Shown in pieces: positions 8,586 to 16,338 of a stretch of DNA of 64,000 nt (position 1 is its first letter; every line of letters starts with the position of its first letter). The stretch is from Paucibacter sp. KBW04 (GTDB lineage Bacteria > Pseudomonadota > Gammaproteobacteria > Burkholderiales > Burkholderiaceae_C). Made by a program: the position numbers and the translations under genes. The notes beneath the pieces were generated by a model. That model did not search any database. It had not been told where the DNA came from and saw only the letters and a list, made by a program, of their open reading frames with translations. The stretch spans positions 47,376-111,375 of the forward strand of contig NZ_QAJN01000018.1 of the NCBI RefSeq assembly GCF_003852425.1. Reading direction: 5' to 3'.

Positions 8586-9367
8586 AGGCCTGTGAAGCGT
8601 CGGATCAGGGGGAAGTACAGGCCGTCACTCAGATGGCGCAAGGCCTTGAGTACACGGGTGAAGCGTTTGGGGAAATGGATCTCGAACTGCCCCTGTGCCC
8701 AGCCCTCCAGCGTGGCCTGGGCGGCTTGCTCGGGGCTGATCAGGGCGGGCATCTTGAAATCATTCTGCGCCGTCATCGGCGTGGCCACAAAGCCGGGGTG
8801 GATGACCGAGACGCCCAGGCCCAGGCCCGAGAGCTCCAGATACAAGGCCTCGGCCAGATGCGTCAGCGCCGCCTTGCACGGCCCATAGGCCAGCGAACGC
8901 GGCAGACCCCGGTAGCCCGCCACGCTGGAGATCAGGCTCAGATGCCCGCCCTGACCCTGGGCGGCCTGCTTGCGCAGCTGCGGTAGCAGGGCGGCCAAGA
9001 GCTTGAGAGCGCCGCCGTAATTGATGTCCAGATGGCGTTGCGCCTCAAGCAGGGAAAAGTCTTGCCCCGTCATGGGCTTGAAGTAACCGGCACAGTAGAC
9101 GCATAAATCGATCTGGCCCTGGCGCTGGCCTATGGCCTCGCAAGCCTGGGCCAGCGCCTGCTCGTCCAGTACGTCCAAAGCGATGGCCTGCGCGCCGGGG
9201 TGGGCGTCGGTGAAGGCTTGCAGCAGTTCCTGCTGACGGGCACTGACGATCACCTTTGCGCCGGCTTGATGCAGTGCCACGGCCAGGGCCCGGCCGATGC
9301 CGCTGGAGGCGCCGATCAGCCAGACGGTCTTGCCCCGCCAGTCGCGCAGCTTGGGATTGAGGCTCAT
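8582..9367 (-). CDS. short-chain dehydrogenase/reductase
   Basis: A classical SDR of 261 residues. The NAD(P)-binding GASSGIGR motif is near residue 19, a Cys-Ala-Gly variant of the NNAG strand follows (YCAGYF), and the catalytic Ser (LISSVAGYRG) and YGPCK (Tyr-x3-Lys) are present. It probably acts on a lipid or other hydrophobic alcohol or ketone, judging only from the neighbouring fatty-acid-modification genes. It overlaps both neighbours by 4 nt, so it is firmly inside the photo-oxidative-stress operon. The substrate is not known. Confidence 0.88.
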   Translation of the reverse strand: MSLNPKLRDWRGKTVWLIGASSGIGRALAVALHQAGAKVIVSARQQELLQAFTDAHPGAQAIALDVLDEQALAQACEAIGQRQGQIDLCVYCAGYFKPMTGQDFSLLEAQRHLDINYGGALKLLAALLPQLRKQAAQGQGGHLSLISSVAGYRGLPRSLAYGPCKAALTHLAEALYLELSGLGLGVSVIHPGFVATPMTAQNDFKMPALISPEQAAQATLEGWAQGQFEIHFPKRFTRVLKALRHLSDGLYFPLIRRFTGL

Positions 9368-9915
9368 AGCTTTTGGAAGGACAGGGTGACCTCGCCCAGG
9401 TTGAAGCCGAACTTGCTCATGCGCGCCTTGTTGAGCAGGGTGCGCTCGTCGACCAGATACATCCAGTCATCGAAGTCCACCTCGTAGACCTTGCCGTCCA
9501 CCGGCAGCTTGAGGGTGTAGCTCCAGCGCAAGGCATTGCCGGCCGCCTGGCCTTGGGCCTCGCCCAACACATCGGCGGCCGTGCCGCTGTAGCGGCCCGC
9601 GCCTAGATGCTGCAGGGTCCAGACGCGGCGCTCTTTTTTGCCGTCGCTGTACTCAAAGTCTTCCTCCAGCACGCCGCGCTCACCCTCCCAGCGGCCCAGC
9701 AGGTGCACGATGAAGCGGCGCTGCACCCGGCCGGCGCGGTCGGTGAAGATGCCGTGGGCCAGCAGGCGTCCATCGAAGTATTTGCGCAGGTCCAGCCTTG
9801 GCGTTTCGCTGGCGTAGTCGGCCGGGGTGGGGGCGCTGGCGCAGCCGCCCAAGAGCAGGGCGCCGCCGGCCAGCAGCAGGCTGCGGCGCGGAAGAGAAGT
9901 CGTGTGGGATGGCAT
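9364..9915 (-). CDS. DUF3833 family lipoprotein
   Basis: A 183-residue lipoprotein beginning MPSHTTSLPRRSLLLAGG and ending its signal at the lipobox LLGGC. The rest matches the DUF3833 pattern: PRLDLRKYFDGRLLAHGIFTD, EEDFEYSDGK, and WSYTLKLPVDGKVYEVDFDDWMY. The ATG at 9915 was chosen because the signal peptide begins there; the long upstream frame is a shadow of the MFS gene. It is between the MFS transporter (2-nt gap) and the SDR (4-nt overlap). The fold suggests a lipid-binding or envelope role, but no activity is known to me. Confidence 0.85.
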   Translation of the reverse strand: MPSHTTSLPRRSLLLAGGALLLGGCASAPTPADYASETPRLDLRKYFDGRLLAHGIFTDRAGRVQRRFIVHLLGRWEGERGVLEEDFEYSDGKKERRVWTLQHLGAGRYSGTAADVLGEAQGQAAGNALRWSYTLKLPVDGKVYEVDFDDWMYLVDERTLLNKARMSKFGFNLGEVTLSFQKL

Positions 9916-9917
9916 GT

Positions 9918-11192
9918 TTAGAGCTCCTGCCCCGCGGGGCGACGGATGAAAAAGGTGTAGAGCAGGCCGGCGGCCCCCAGCTTCAAGAGGCAGGGCAGCA
10001 GGCAATAAACCAGGCCCAGGGCTTGCAAGCCCTGGGGCTCGCGGCGGCCCGGCGTGTAGCCCAGCAGCTCCAGCAAGGGCAGGGCCAGGCCGGCGGCCAG
10101 GGCCAGATTGAGCTTGGAGGCCGCGTTCCACCAACCGAAGAAGGAGCCCTCGGCCCGACCGCTCAAGCCCGCACGCTGGATCACCCGGGTCAGCATGGCG
10201 CTGGGGATGGCCAGATCGGCGCCCAGGGCGATGCCGGTGGCGATGCAGACGGCCACAAAGCCCGCCCGCTCACCCGCGCCCAAGCTGGCCGCGCCCACAA
10301 AACCCAGCACGGCCAACAGCATGCCCAGGGCCCAGCTGCGCGCCTGGCCCCAGCGTGCCACGGCTCGCAGCCACAGCGGCAGGGACAGAGCAGCGGCAAT
10401 GAAGTAAGCCGCTAGATACAAGCCCTCGTCCTGCGGGGTTTGCAGGCGGTCGCGCACAAAAAAGAGCAAGAGCGTGGCGGGCACCGCTGCCGCCACCCCG
10501 TTGAGCAAGAAGACCGACAACAAGCGCCGAAAGCCCGGCGTGCGCCAGGCCAGCCCAGCCTCGGTCGGCGCGCTGAGCGCATGAAGTTGGGCGGCGGCCC
10601 GGGGTGCGCGGCTGAGCAAAAGCAGGCCCAGAGCCAAGGCCAAGCCGAGCGCGATGGCCGTGGCGCTCAGGCCCAGCCAAGCGGGCAGCAGGCTGGCGCT
10701 GATCACGCCCAGCAGGGTCAGGCCTTCGCGCCAGGCCACCAGCCGGGTTTGCTGCAAGGCGTCTCCGCCAAGCCGCGCGCCCCAGGCCTGGTGCATGACG
10801 GCGAGCAAGCTGTAGGCGAAGTAGCACAGCAGCAAAAAGACGCCGCACCAGGTCAGCAAGCCGACGGGCGTCAGGGCAGCGGGGTGAAAGAGTGCGGAGA
10901 AGCTCAGGCCCAGCACCAGGGCGCCCGCAGCCATCAGCGGCAGCACCGCTGCGGGGCTGTGACACAGCAGGCGGTCGCAGAGCCGGCCTATCCAGGGGTC
11001 AACCAGGGCGTCGCTGAGCCGGGCCGCCAGCAGCAAGCCGCCCAACCAGGCCAGGGGTAGGCCGAAGTTCTGCGCGTAAAAGGCCGGCAGCGTGACGTAG
11101 AGCGGCAGGGCCACAAAGGCCAGTGCAAAGCCCAGGCTGCCGTAGTTCAAACCTGCGAGCGGGTTCGCCTTGCCAAACTCACGGCTTGGCAT
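9918..11192 (-). CDS. MFS transporter (GPH/MelB-like)
   Basis: A 424-residue inner-membrane transporter with about twelve hydrophobic helices. The N-terminus (GLNYGSLGFALAFVALPLYVTLPAFYAQ) and the DALVDPWIGRLCDR loop are typical of the glycoside-pentoside-hexuronide (MelB) branch. The ATG at 11192 overlaps the end of the chalcone-isomerase-like gene by 14 nt. Transporters of this kind occur in the same light-response clusters in other proteobacteria. Its cargo is unknown; a lipid, lysolipid or fatty-acid derivative would fit the neighbours but is inference. Confidence 0.85.
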   Translation of the reverse strand: MPSREFGKANPLAGLNYGSLGFALAFVALPLYVTLPAFYAQNFGLPLAWLGGLLLAARLSDALVDPWIGRLCDRLLCHSPAAVLPLMAAGALVLGLSFSALFHPAALTPVGLLTWCGVFLLLCYFAYSLLAVMHQAWGARLGGDALQQTRLVAWREGLTLLGVISASLLPAWLGLSATAIALGLALALGLLLLSRAPRAAAQLHALSAPTEAGLAWRTPGFRRLLSVFLLNGVAAAVPATLLLFFVRDRLQTPQDEGLYLAAYFIAAALSLPLWLRAVARWGQARSWALGMLLAVLGFVGAASLGAGERAGFVAVCIATGIALGADLAIPSAMLTRVIQRAGLSGRAEGSFFGWWNAASKLNLALAAGLALPLLELLGYTPGRREPQGLQALGLVYCLLPCLLKLGAAGLLYTFFIRRPAGQEL

Positions 11193-11715
11193 CGCCGCCA
11201 CCTGCTTCCAGCAGCCGGCGCCGCAAGTCCGGCTCCGAGGTCTGCGGCGCCAGCCAGATGCCGACGAAGAGCCGTGCGAACTCGGGGTCGGCGATGCGGC
11301 GGCACAGCTTGTCGTTGACAAAGAACTGCATGCCTTGGCCGGGCAGAAATTGCCCGCTCAGGCGCTGGCCGGCCGTGACGTCGGGGAAGGCCGCCTCCAT
11401 CTCGGCCAACCATTGCTTGGCTTTGGCTTCCGGGATCTCGGCTTGACGGCGCATCTCCACCAGGGACCGCTTGGCGATCTCGCGGCCGGAGAGGCTGCGT
11501 GCGTACAGCAGCTCCAGGCGCAGCGGCAAGTTCGCCCAGTTTTGTGTATTGACGGCCTGGCGGCTCCAGAGCCGGATGTCGTAGATCAGCAGTCCGAAAA
11601 AGCGCATCTGCGCCTGGGCCTGCAGCTTCTCGGGCGACTCCTCTTCGGCGCGCAGCGGGCTCAAGCCCAGCCCCAGGCCCAGCAGCAGGAAGAGACGACG
11701 TTGGGCCAGCGGCAT
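11179..11715 (-). CDS. chalcone-isomerase-like exported protein
   Basis: A 178-residue protein with an N-terminal signal peptide (RRLFLLLGLGLGLSPLRAEE) and the bacterial chalcone-isomerase-like fold pattern: MRFFGLLIYDIRLWS, LELLYARSLSGREIAKRS, MQFFVNDKLCRRIADPEFARLFVGIWL. True plant-type chalcone isomerase activity is unlikely. These proteins are thought to bind fatty-acid-like ligands in the periplasm (family knowledge, not shown here). It is 7 nt downstream of the cyclopropane-synthase-like gene, supporting a lipid-related role. Confidence 0.83.
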   Translation of the reverse strand: MPLAQRRLFLLLGLGLGLSPLRAEEESPEKLQAQAQMRFFGLLIYDIRLWSRQAVNTQNWANLPLRLELLYARSLSGREIAKRSLVEMRRQAEIPEAKAKQWLAEMEAAFPDVTAGQRLSGQFLPGQGMQFFVNDKLCRRIADPEFARLFVGIWLAPQTSEPDLRRRLLEAGGGDAKP

Positions 11716-11722
11716 GGCTTGC

Positions 11723-12946
11723 TCAGTCTTTCTGCAGGGTGAACTGCATTACATCGGTGCTGCCGGCCGCAAAAGCCGCTTCGCAGTAAGCCAGGTAGAA
11801 CTCCCAGAGGCGCAAGAAGCGGGTGTCAAAGCCCTGCTCGCGCACCTGCTGCTCCTGTTTCAGAAAGGCCTCGCGCCAGAGCTGCAGGGTCTGCGCATAG
11901 TCCATGCCGAAGGCCAGCTCGTTCACCACCTTCAATCCCGCCCGTTTGGCGTGGGCGCGGAACTGGCTGGGGCTGGGCAGCATGCCGCCGGGGAAGATGT
12001 ATTGCTGGATGAAGTCGCTGGAGCGGGAGTAACGGTCGAATAAATCGTCGCGTATGGTGATGGTCTGGATGCAGGCACGGCCGCCGGGCTTGAGCTTGGC
12101 GTGTACGGTCTTGAAATAACCGTCCCAGTACTCGCGGCCCACGGCCTCGAACATTTCGATGGAGACGATGGCATCGAAGGCTGGGTCTTGGATATCGCGA
12201 TAGTCCTGCAAGCGCAGATCGGCCTGCGCGGCCAGGCCGGCCTTTTGCAGACGCTCTTGCGCCCAAACCAGCTGCTCGCTGGACAGGGTCACGCCGGTCA
12301 GGTGCGCGCCAAAGTCGCGGGTGGCCGTTTCGGCCACGGCACCCCAGCCGCAGCCGATCTCCAACACGCGAGAGTCTTTGCTAATGCCGCATTCGCGCAG
12401 GGCGCGCTCCATCTTGGCGGCCTGTGCCTGCGGCAGCGTGCGGCCAGGTTGGCCCTCGAACAAGGCGCTGGAGTAGTTCATGCTCGGGTCTAACCAGAGC
12501 TTGTAGAAATCGTTGCCGATGTCGTAATGCGCGTGGATGTTTTTGCGGCTGCCCTTGCGGCTGTTGCGGCGCAAGAGATGGCGGGCGCGGTGCAGCAGCG
12601 CGCCCCACCAGCTGCCGAAGATGACCTCGTCCAAGGCCTCGCGATTGCGCACGAACAGTTCGAGCAGGGCGCGCAGATCGGGCGAACTCCAATGCCCGGC
12701 CACATAGCTTTCGGCAAAGCCGATATCGCCGGAGCGCAGGGCCGCGGCACAGACCGCCCAGTCACGGATGCGCAGGGCGGCGCGTGGGCCCTCGGCCGTG
12801 GCACCGAAATGCGCCGTGGCGCCGTCGGGCAGCTGCACATCCAGGCTGCCGTGCCGCAGCTGGCTCAGCAGGCGGAAGACGCTGCGGGCGGCGGCCGGTG
12901 CGTCGTCGGGCAGATTGAGGCGGGTCTTGAGCGTGGTGGAGTTCAT
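11723..12946 (-). CDS. cyclopropane-fatty-acyl-phospholipid synthase family methyltransferase
   Basis: A SAM-dependent enzyme of 407 residues that would methylate or cyclopropanate the double bond of membrane phospholipid acyl chains. The N-terminal CFA domain leads to the acyl-chain-site motif AHYDIGNDFYKLWLDPSMNY (about residue 140), then the SAM-binding loop VLEIGCGWGAVAE (about residue 200), SIEMFEAVG, and the late EFYLAYCEAAF. The ATG at 12946 overlaps the DUF1365 stop as ATGA. The trio FAD oxidoreductase, DUF1365 and CFA-like enzyme is the conserved core of light- and singlet-oxygen-induced loci. Related Rhodobacter proteins have been tied to methylated or furan fatty acids, so it need not make cyclopropanes. 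Confidence 0.9.
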   Translation of the reverse strand: MNSTTLKTRLNLPDDAPAAARSVFRLLSQLRHGSLDVQLPDGATAHFGATAEGPRAALRIRDWAVCAAALRSGDIGFAESYVAGHWSSPDLRALLELFVRNREALDEVIFGSWWGALLHRARHLLRRNSRKGSRKNIHAHYDIGNDFYKLWLDPSMNYSSALFEGQPGRTLPQAQAAKMERALRECGISKDSRVLEIGCGWGAVAETATRDFGAHLTGVTLSSEQLVWAQERLQKAGLAAQADLRLQDYRDIQDPAFDAIVSIEMFEAVGREYWDGYFKTVHAKLKPGGRACIQTITIRDDLFDRYSRSSDFIQQYIFPGGMLPSPSQFRAHAKRAGLKVVNELAFGMDYAQTLQLWREAFLKQEQQVREQGFDTRFLRLWEFYLAYCEAAFAAGSTDVMQFTLQKD

Positions 12947-13773
12947 GGCGTGCGCGAGACGAAGGGATGAGGGTCGGAAGTTTGGAGTGGCGCCTTGCCG
13001 AAAAAGGGCACGCGCTTGAGCAGCAGGCGCAGGGCTTGCCAGTGGATGCGGGCCATCACCATCAGGCTCAGGGCCGGCATGGCGAAGAAGGCGGCGCGGG
13101 CGCTGTGGCTGCTGAGCGGAGCCAGCTCGCCGCTGACGCTGGTCTGTAGCAAGACCTGACCCTCGGCGTCCACATGGGTGATGCGTGCGACCGTGCGCTG
13201 TTTGCCCTCTTGGCCGCTGTGCATGAAGTTGAAGCGGTAGCTGCCGCTGACCTGGCAAAAAGGCGAGACGTGAAAGCATTTGCTGGCGAGCTGTTCGCGC
13301 CCGTAGGCCACGTGCTCGCCGCGCAAGACATAGCAATGCCGCTGGCCAAAGGTGTTGTTGACCTCGACCACGATGGCGGCCAGGCTGCCATCGGCGCGCT
13401 CGCAATACCAAAAGCTCACCGGCTTGAAGGCATAGCCCAGCACCCGGGGCAGGCAGTGCAGCCAGACCTCGCCACCGCGGTCGGCGTCGCTATCGCTGAT
13501 GCCTTCGCGCGCCAGCAAATCGTCCAGCCAGGCCAGGGCATCGGGCCCGCCCGCGCCGTGGTCGGCGTCGTGAAAAGCCAGCCAGCCGCGACTGTTGCGG
13601 TTCAGCGCCGCGCAGGGCTGCTTGCGCAAGGCCCGCATGGGCAGCATCAGAAAGTAACTCTGGTAGGCGAAGGCGTGCTCGCGCGGGCGCAGGCGGCGGT
13701 GGCGCACCTGGCCTCGGCCGATCAGGGCTTGGCGCGGCCAGGCCTGGCTGCCTAGCTTGGCGGGCCTGCTCAT
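12943..13773 (-). CDS. DUF1365 family protein
   Basis: A 276-residue DUF1365 protein. Recognisable family segments are VRHRRLRPREHAFAYQSYFLMLP near the start, LPRVLGYAFKPVSFWYC (about residue 110), VVEVNNTFGQRHCYVL, and KCFHVSPFCQVSGSYRF. It overlaps the FAD oxidoreductase upstream and the CFA-like gene downstream by 4 nt each. The family is nearly always found with these two partners. Its biochemical activity is not established to my knowledge; a role in acyl-chain modification is inferred from the company it keeps. Confidence 0.9.
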   Translation of the reverse strand: MSRPAKLGSQAWPRQALIGRGQVRHRRLRPREHAFAYQSYFLMLPMRALRKQPCAALNRNSRGWLAFHDADHGAGGPDALAWLDDLLAREGISDSDADRGGEVWLHCLPRVLGYAFKPVSFWYCERADGSLAAIVVEVNNTFGQRHCYVLRGEHVAYGREQLASKCFHVSPFCQVSGSYRFNFMHSGQEGKQRTVARITHVDAEGQVLLQTSVSGELAPLSSHSARAAFFAMPALSLMVMARIHWQALRLLLKRVPFFGKAPLQTSDPHPFVSRTP

Positions 13774-15227
13774 GCGCGCTCCTGCGCCGCCCAGCTCTCA
13801 AGCAAGCGCTTGGCCACGCCCAGGCCGGAGAGCAGGCCGTCTTCGTGAAAGCCGTAGCGCGTCCAGGCACCGCAATACCAGAGCCCGCCCTGGCCTTGCA
13901 GCTCGGCGATGCGGCTTTGCGCGGCCACGGCGGCGCGGTCGAAGACGGGGTGGGCGTAGTCGTACTCACCCAGCACCGTTTGGCTGCGGGGTTCGCGCAC
14001 CGGGTTGAGCGAGACGATCACCGGCTGCTGCCAGGGCAGGGGCTGCAGCCGGTTGAGCAGATAGTGCAGGCAGACGGCCTGCTTCTCCTGGCCTTTGACC
14101 GCGCCCCCATGCTCGTAGTTCCAGGCCGCCCAGGCCAGCGGGCGCTGGGGCAGGAGTTGGCTGTCGGTATGCAGCACGGCCCGGTTGCGGTGATAGGCGA
14201 TGGCGCCCAGCACCTGGCGCTCGGCCGGGCTTGGCTGGTCGAGCAGGCGCAGGCTTTGATCGCTGTGGCAGGCCAGGATGACGGCGTCGAACTCTTCGCT
14301 GCCCTGGGCGGTTTGCACGCGCGCGCCGCCGCCGGCCAAACGGCTCACGCTCAGCACCGGGCTGTGCAGGCGGGCGTCTTTCAGCTGCGCCAGCATCTTC
14401 TGAACATAGTGCTTGGCACCGCCCTGCACTGTGAACCATTGTGGCCGGTCGGCGACCTGCAAGAGGCCGTGGTTATGGCAGAAGCGGATCAGGGTGCTGA
14501 TGGGGAAGCTCAGCATCTGCGAGGTCGGGCAGGACCAGATGCAGGCGACCATGGGCAGCAAATACCAGTCCCGGAAGGCTTCGCCAAAGCGGTTCTCCTT
14601 CAAGAACTCGCCAATCGGCTGGGCCAGGGCCGATTCCATGCCTTGCTCGGCCAGGCGGGTGCAGAGCTTGTTGAAGCGCAGCAGGTCGGCGAGCATGCCC
14701 CAGAAGGCGGGGCGCAAGAGATTGCTGCGCTGGGCAAACACGCTGTTCAGATTGCTGCCGCTCCACTCCAGGCCTTGCTGAGGCAGCTGGACAGAAAAGG
14801 ACATATCGCTGGCGGCCACGGCCACATCCAGACGCTCAAACAGCTCGATCAGCAGCGGGTAGGTGCGTTCGTTGAAGACCAGAAAGCCGGTGTCCACACC
14901 GTGGGACTGCCCAGCCAGTTCCACGTCCACCGTGTGGGTGTGGCCGCCGAAATAGTCGCCCGCCTCGAACAGCGTGACCTGGGCTTGCTCACGCAGTGCC
15001 CAGGCCGCGGACAGGCCCGAGATGCCCGAGCCGATGACGGCCACGCGGCGCTGGGGCTGGGAGGGCTTGCGATTGGAGGAGCCGGGAGCGCCCGCGCACT
15101 GGCGCAGAAAAGGCAGCAGATCGGTGGCGTGAGAGCCCGGCGCTGGCGCGCTGCCGGCCTGTCTTTGGATGGCCGGGCTGGGCTGCAAAGACAAGGGGCC
15201 TCCGCGCTTGGCGGAAGCCCCGGGCAT
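13770..15227 (-). CDS. FAD-dependent amine-oxidase-type oxidoreductase of the light-response operon
   Basis: A flavoprotein with the Rossmann FAD motif VAVIGSGISGLSAAWALRE, the flanking EAGDYFGGHTHTVD, and C-terminal ENYEH-like and WYCGAWTRYGFHEDGLLSG segments that close the FAD site. It is a candidate acyl-chain desaturase or saturase, acting with DUF1365 and the CFA-like methyltransferase. The start is uncertain. The frame is open up to 15572, but residues before the Rossmann loop are low-complexity and carry a hairpin at 15195-15221. I use ATG 15227 (485 residues); a GTG nearer the Rossmann motif would give about 420 residues, closer to relatives. It is the first gene of the nine-gene run. 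Confidence 0.88.
   Translation of the reverse strand: MPGASAKRGGPLSLQPSPAIQRQAGSAPAPGSHATDLLPFLRQCAGAPGSSNRKPSQPQRRVAVIGSGISGLSAAWALREQAQVTLFEAGDYFGGHTHTVDVELAGQSHGVDTGFLVFNERTYPLLIELFERLDVAVAASDMSFSVQLPQQGLEWSGSNLNSVFAQRSNLLRPAFWGMLADLLRFNKLCTRLAEQGMESALAQPIGEFLKENRFGEAFRDWYLLPMVACIWSCPTSQMLSFPISTLIRFCHNHGLLQVADRPQWFTVQGGAKHYVQKMLAQLKDARLHSPVLSVSRLAGGGARVQTAQGSEEFDAVILACHSDQSLRLLDQPSPAERQVLGAIAYHRNRAVLHTDSQLLPQRPLAWAAWNYEHGGAVKGQEKQAVCLHYLLNRLQPLPWQQPVIVSLNPVREPRSQTVLGEYDYAHPVFDRAAVAAQSRIAELQGQGGLWYCGAWTRYGFHEDGLLSGLGVAKRLLESWAAQERA
15195..15221 (-). terminator. hairpin at the 5' end of the FAD oxidoreductase gene
   Basis: GGGGC-C-TCCGC pairs with GCGGA-A-GCCCC around a five-base loop; read on the minus strand it is followed by the T-rich TTGTCTTTGC. 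It lies just after the ATG at 15227. It could be the terminator of gpx or an attenuator in the leader of the oxidoreductase, in which case the true start is downstream. Confidence 0.4.
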
Positions 15228-15581
15228 AAAAGTAGTCGCAAGATGCCTCGAAGCCAACGAGGGAGGGAGGGAGGAGGAGGAAAACGGCTTGGAGATTGCA
15301 CCCCCATTGCTGGGGAGACCTTGCGACTGGAACTGGTTTGATGCTAACGGAATCTCTTCCTTTGAGAAACATTTTTGGTGATTTTGCAAACCTTTACAAG
15401 TGCCTGCACGATGACGCAGGAATCCGTCGTTATTTTGTTCACAGACAGCGACAGGGGTCAGACATATGTCAGGTTGCGGAATTGCGGGTGCCGGCGCTGG
15501 CGCCCCCGTTTTCGGGGCTTGGGACCGGGTGTCGGGCGTTTGGGCCCATGGCATGGGGATGTTGAGGTTCATGGGCTGCGC
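15228..15581. other. gene-free gap between gpx and the FAD oxidoreductase gene
   Basis: About 350 bp that most likely holds the promoter of the minus-strand operon. The oxidoreductase frame happens to be open through it, but the translation is low-complexity. It is more AT-rich than its surroundings. Visible elements are a perfect palindrome GACATATGTC (15461-15470), an inverted repeat CCTGC/GCAGG (about 15402-15419), and no copy of the TTTGTC-type box found upstream of litR. I cannot assign -35 and -10 with confidence. Confidence 0.5.
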
Positions 15582-16226
15582 TCAGGGTTGGGCCAGCAGG
15601 CGTTCCAGCGCCTGGATGAAGTCGGGGCTGAGCGGATCGACCTTGGATGCAATGCTTTGCACGGCCTGGCCGTCACGCGAAATCAGGTATTTGTGAAAAT
15701 TCCATTGCGGCGTTTGGCCGGTTTTTTTACCCAGATCCGCGAACAGCGGATTGCTGTCCGGTCGACCCGGTAGCACGGCCGACTTGGCAAACATCGGGAA
15801 CTTGACGTTGAAGGTGTTCTGGCAGAACTCGGCGATCTCCTTGTTGCTGCCTGGCTCCTGGCTGCCAAAGTCATTCGAGGGGAAGCCCAGCACGACCAGA
15901 CCGGCCTTGGCATAGCGGGCCTGCAATTGCTCCAGCGCCTGGTACTGGGAGGTGTAGCCGCAGAAGCTGGCGGTGTTGACGACCAGCAGCACCCGGCCGG
16001 CGTACTGGCATAGGGCCTGGGGCTGCTCGTCTTGCAGGCGGGGCAACACGCGCTGCAGCAAGGCCGGGCATTGCGGGGTGGCCGCTTTGTCGGAGTTTTT
16101 GTCGACCTTGGCGGGGGCGGTGCTTGTCGAGGCATTGGCGGCAGCGACAACCAGACCCTGGCTCAAGCCCAGCAGCAAGGCGAGGACAATGGGCATTTGC
16201 CGAATCTTGATCAATCGAATGTCCAT
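15582..16226 (-). CDS. gpx: exported glutathione-peroxidase family protein
   Basis: A 214-residue thiol peroxidase of the GPx family with an N-terminal signal peptide (MPIVLALLLGLSQGLVVAAA), placing it in the periplasm or membrane. The peroxidatic Cys is in NTASFCGYTSQ (C89 from the first ATG). The conserved GFPSNDFGSQEPGSN (Gln) and WNFHKYLIS (Trp) complete the site. It would reduce lipid or organic hydroperoxides. The first ATG (16226) or the one at 16196 could be used. It shares a short intergenic region with divergent litR, whose symmetrical boxes lie almost on its start codon, so it is probably light or oxidant regulated. Confidence 0.9.
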   Translation of the reverse strand: MDIRLIKIRQMPIVLALLLGLSQGLVVAAANASTSTAPAKVDKNSDKAATPQCPALLQRVLPRLQDEQPQALCQYAGRVLLVVNTASFCGYTSQYQALEQLQARYAKAGLVVLGFPSNDFGSQEPGSNKEIAEFCQNTFNVKFPMFAKSAVLPGRPDSNPLFADLGKKTGQTPQWNFHKYLISRDGQAVQSIASKVDPLSPDFIQALERLLAQP

Positions 16227-16228
16227 TG

Positions 16229-16243
16229 TTTGTCTAGGTCAAA
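16229..16243. promoter_or_regulatory. candidate LitR operator next to the gpx start
   Basis: TTTGTCTAGGTCAAA is a near-palindrome that differs at two of 15 positions from the perfect box at 16292-16306. A third weaker half, TTTGTTTGGCAA, follows at 16249-16260. It overlaps the translation start region of gpx on the minus strand. Assignment to LitR rests on location and symmetry only. Confidence 0.45.
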
Positions 16244-16291
16244 ATGAATTTGTTTGGCAATATTAGGGCTTCTTTTGATTTCTGTCATATA

Positions 16292-16306
16292 TTTGTCTAC
16301 GACAAA
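16292..16306. promoter_or_regulatory. candidate LitR operator upstream of litR
   Basis: TTTGTC-TAC-GACAAA is a perfect inverted repeat with a three-base centre, 33 bp before the litR ATG. Its centre is 63 bp (six helical turns) from that of the box at 16229-16243, so both could be held by one tetrameric CarH-type regulator. The AT-rich CATATATTTG just upstream may be the -10 region of litR. Confidence 0.5.
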
Positions 16307-16338
16307 CAGTGGTCTTTGTCTTTGTTCCGAGCGCGCCG

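Noticed and set aside
13845-15341. Plus-strand ORF of 498 codons opposite the FAD oxidoreductase
   Set aside because: It is antisense to conserved flavoprotein motifs and has low-complexity composition typical of antisense frames.
15228-15572. N-terminal extension of the FAD oxidoreductase to the ATG at 15572
   Set aside because: The extra 115 residues are low-complexity and unlike any flavoprotein lead-in; the region looks like an AT-rich promoter gap.
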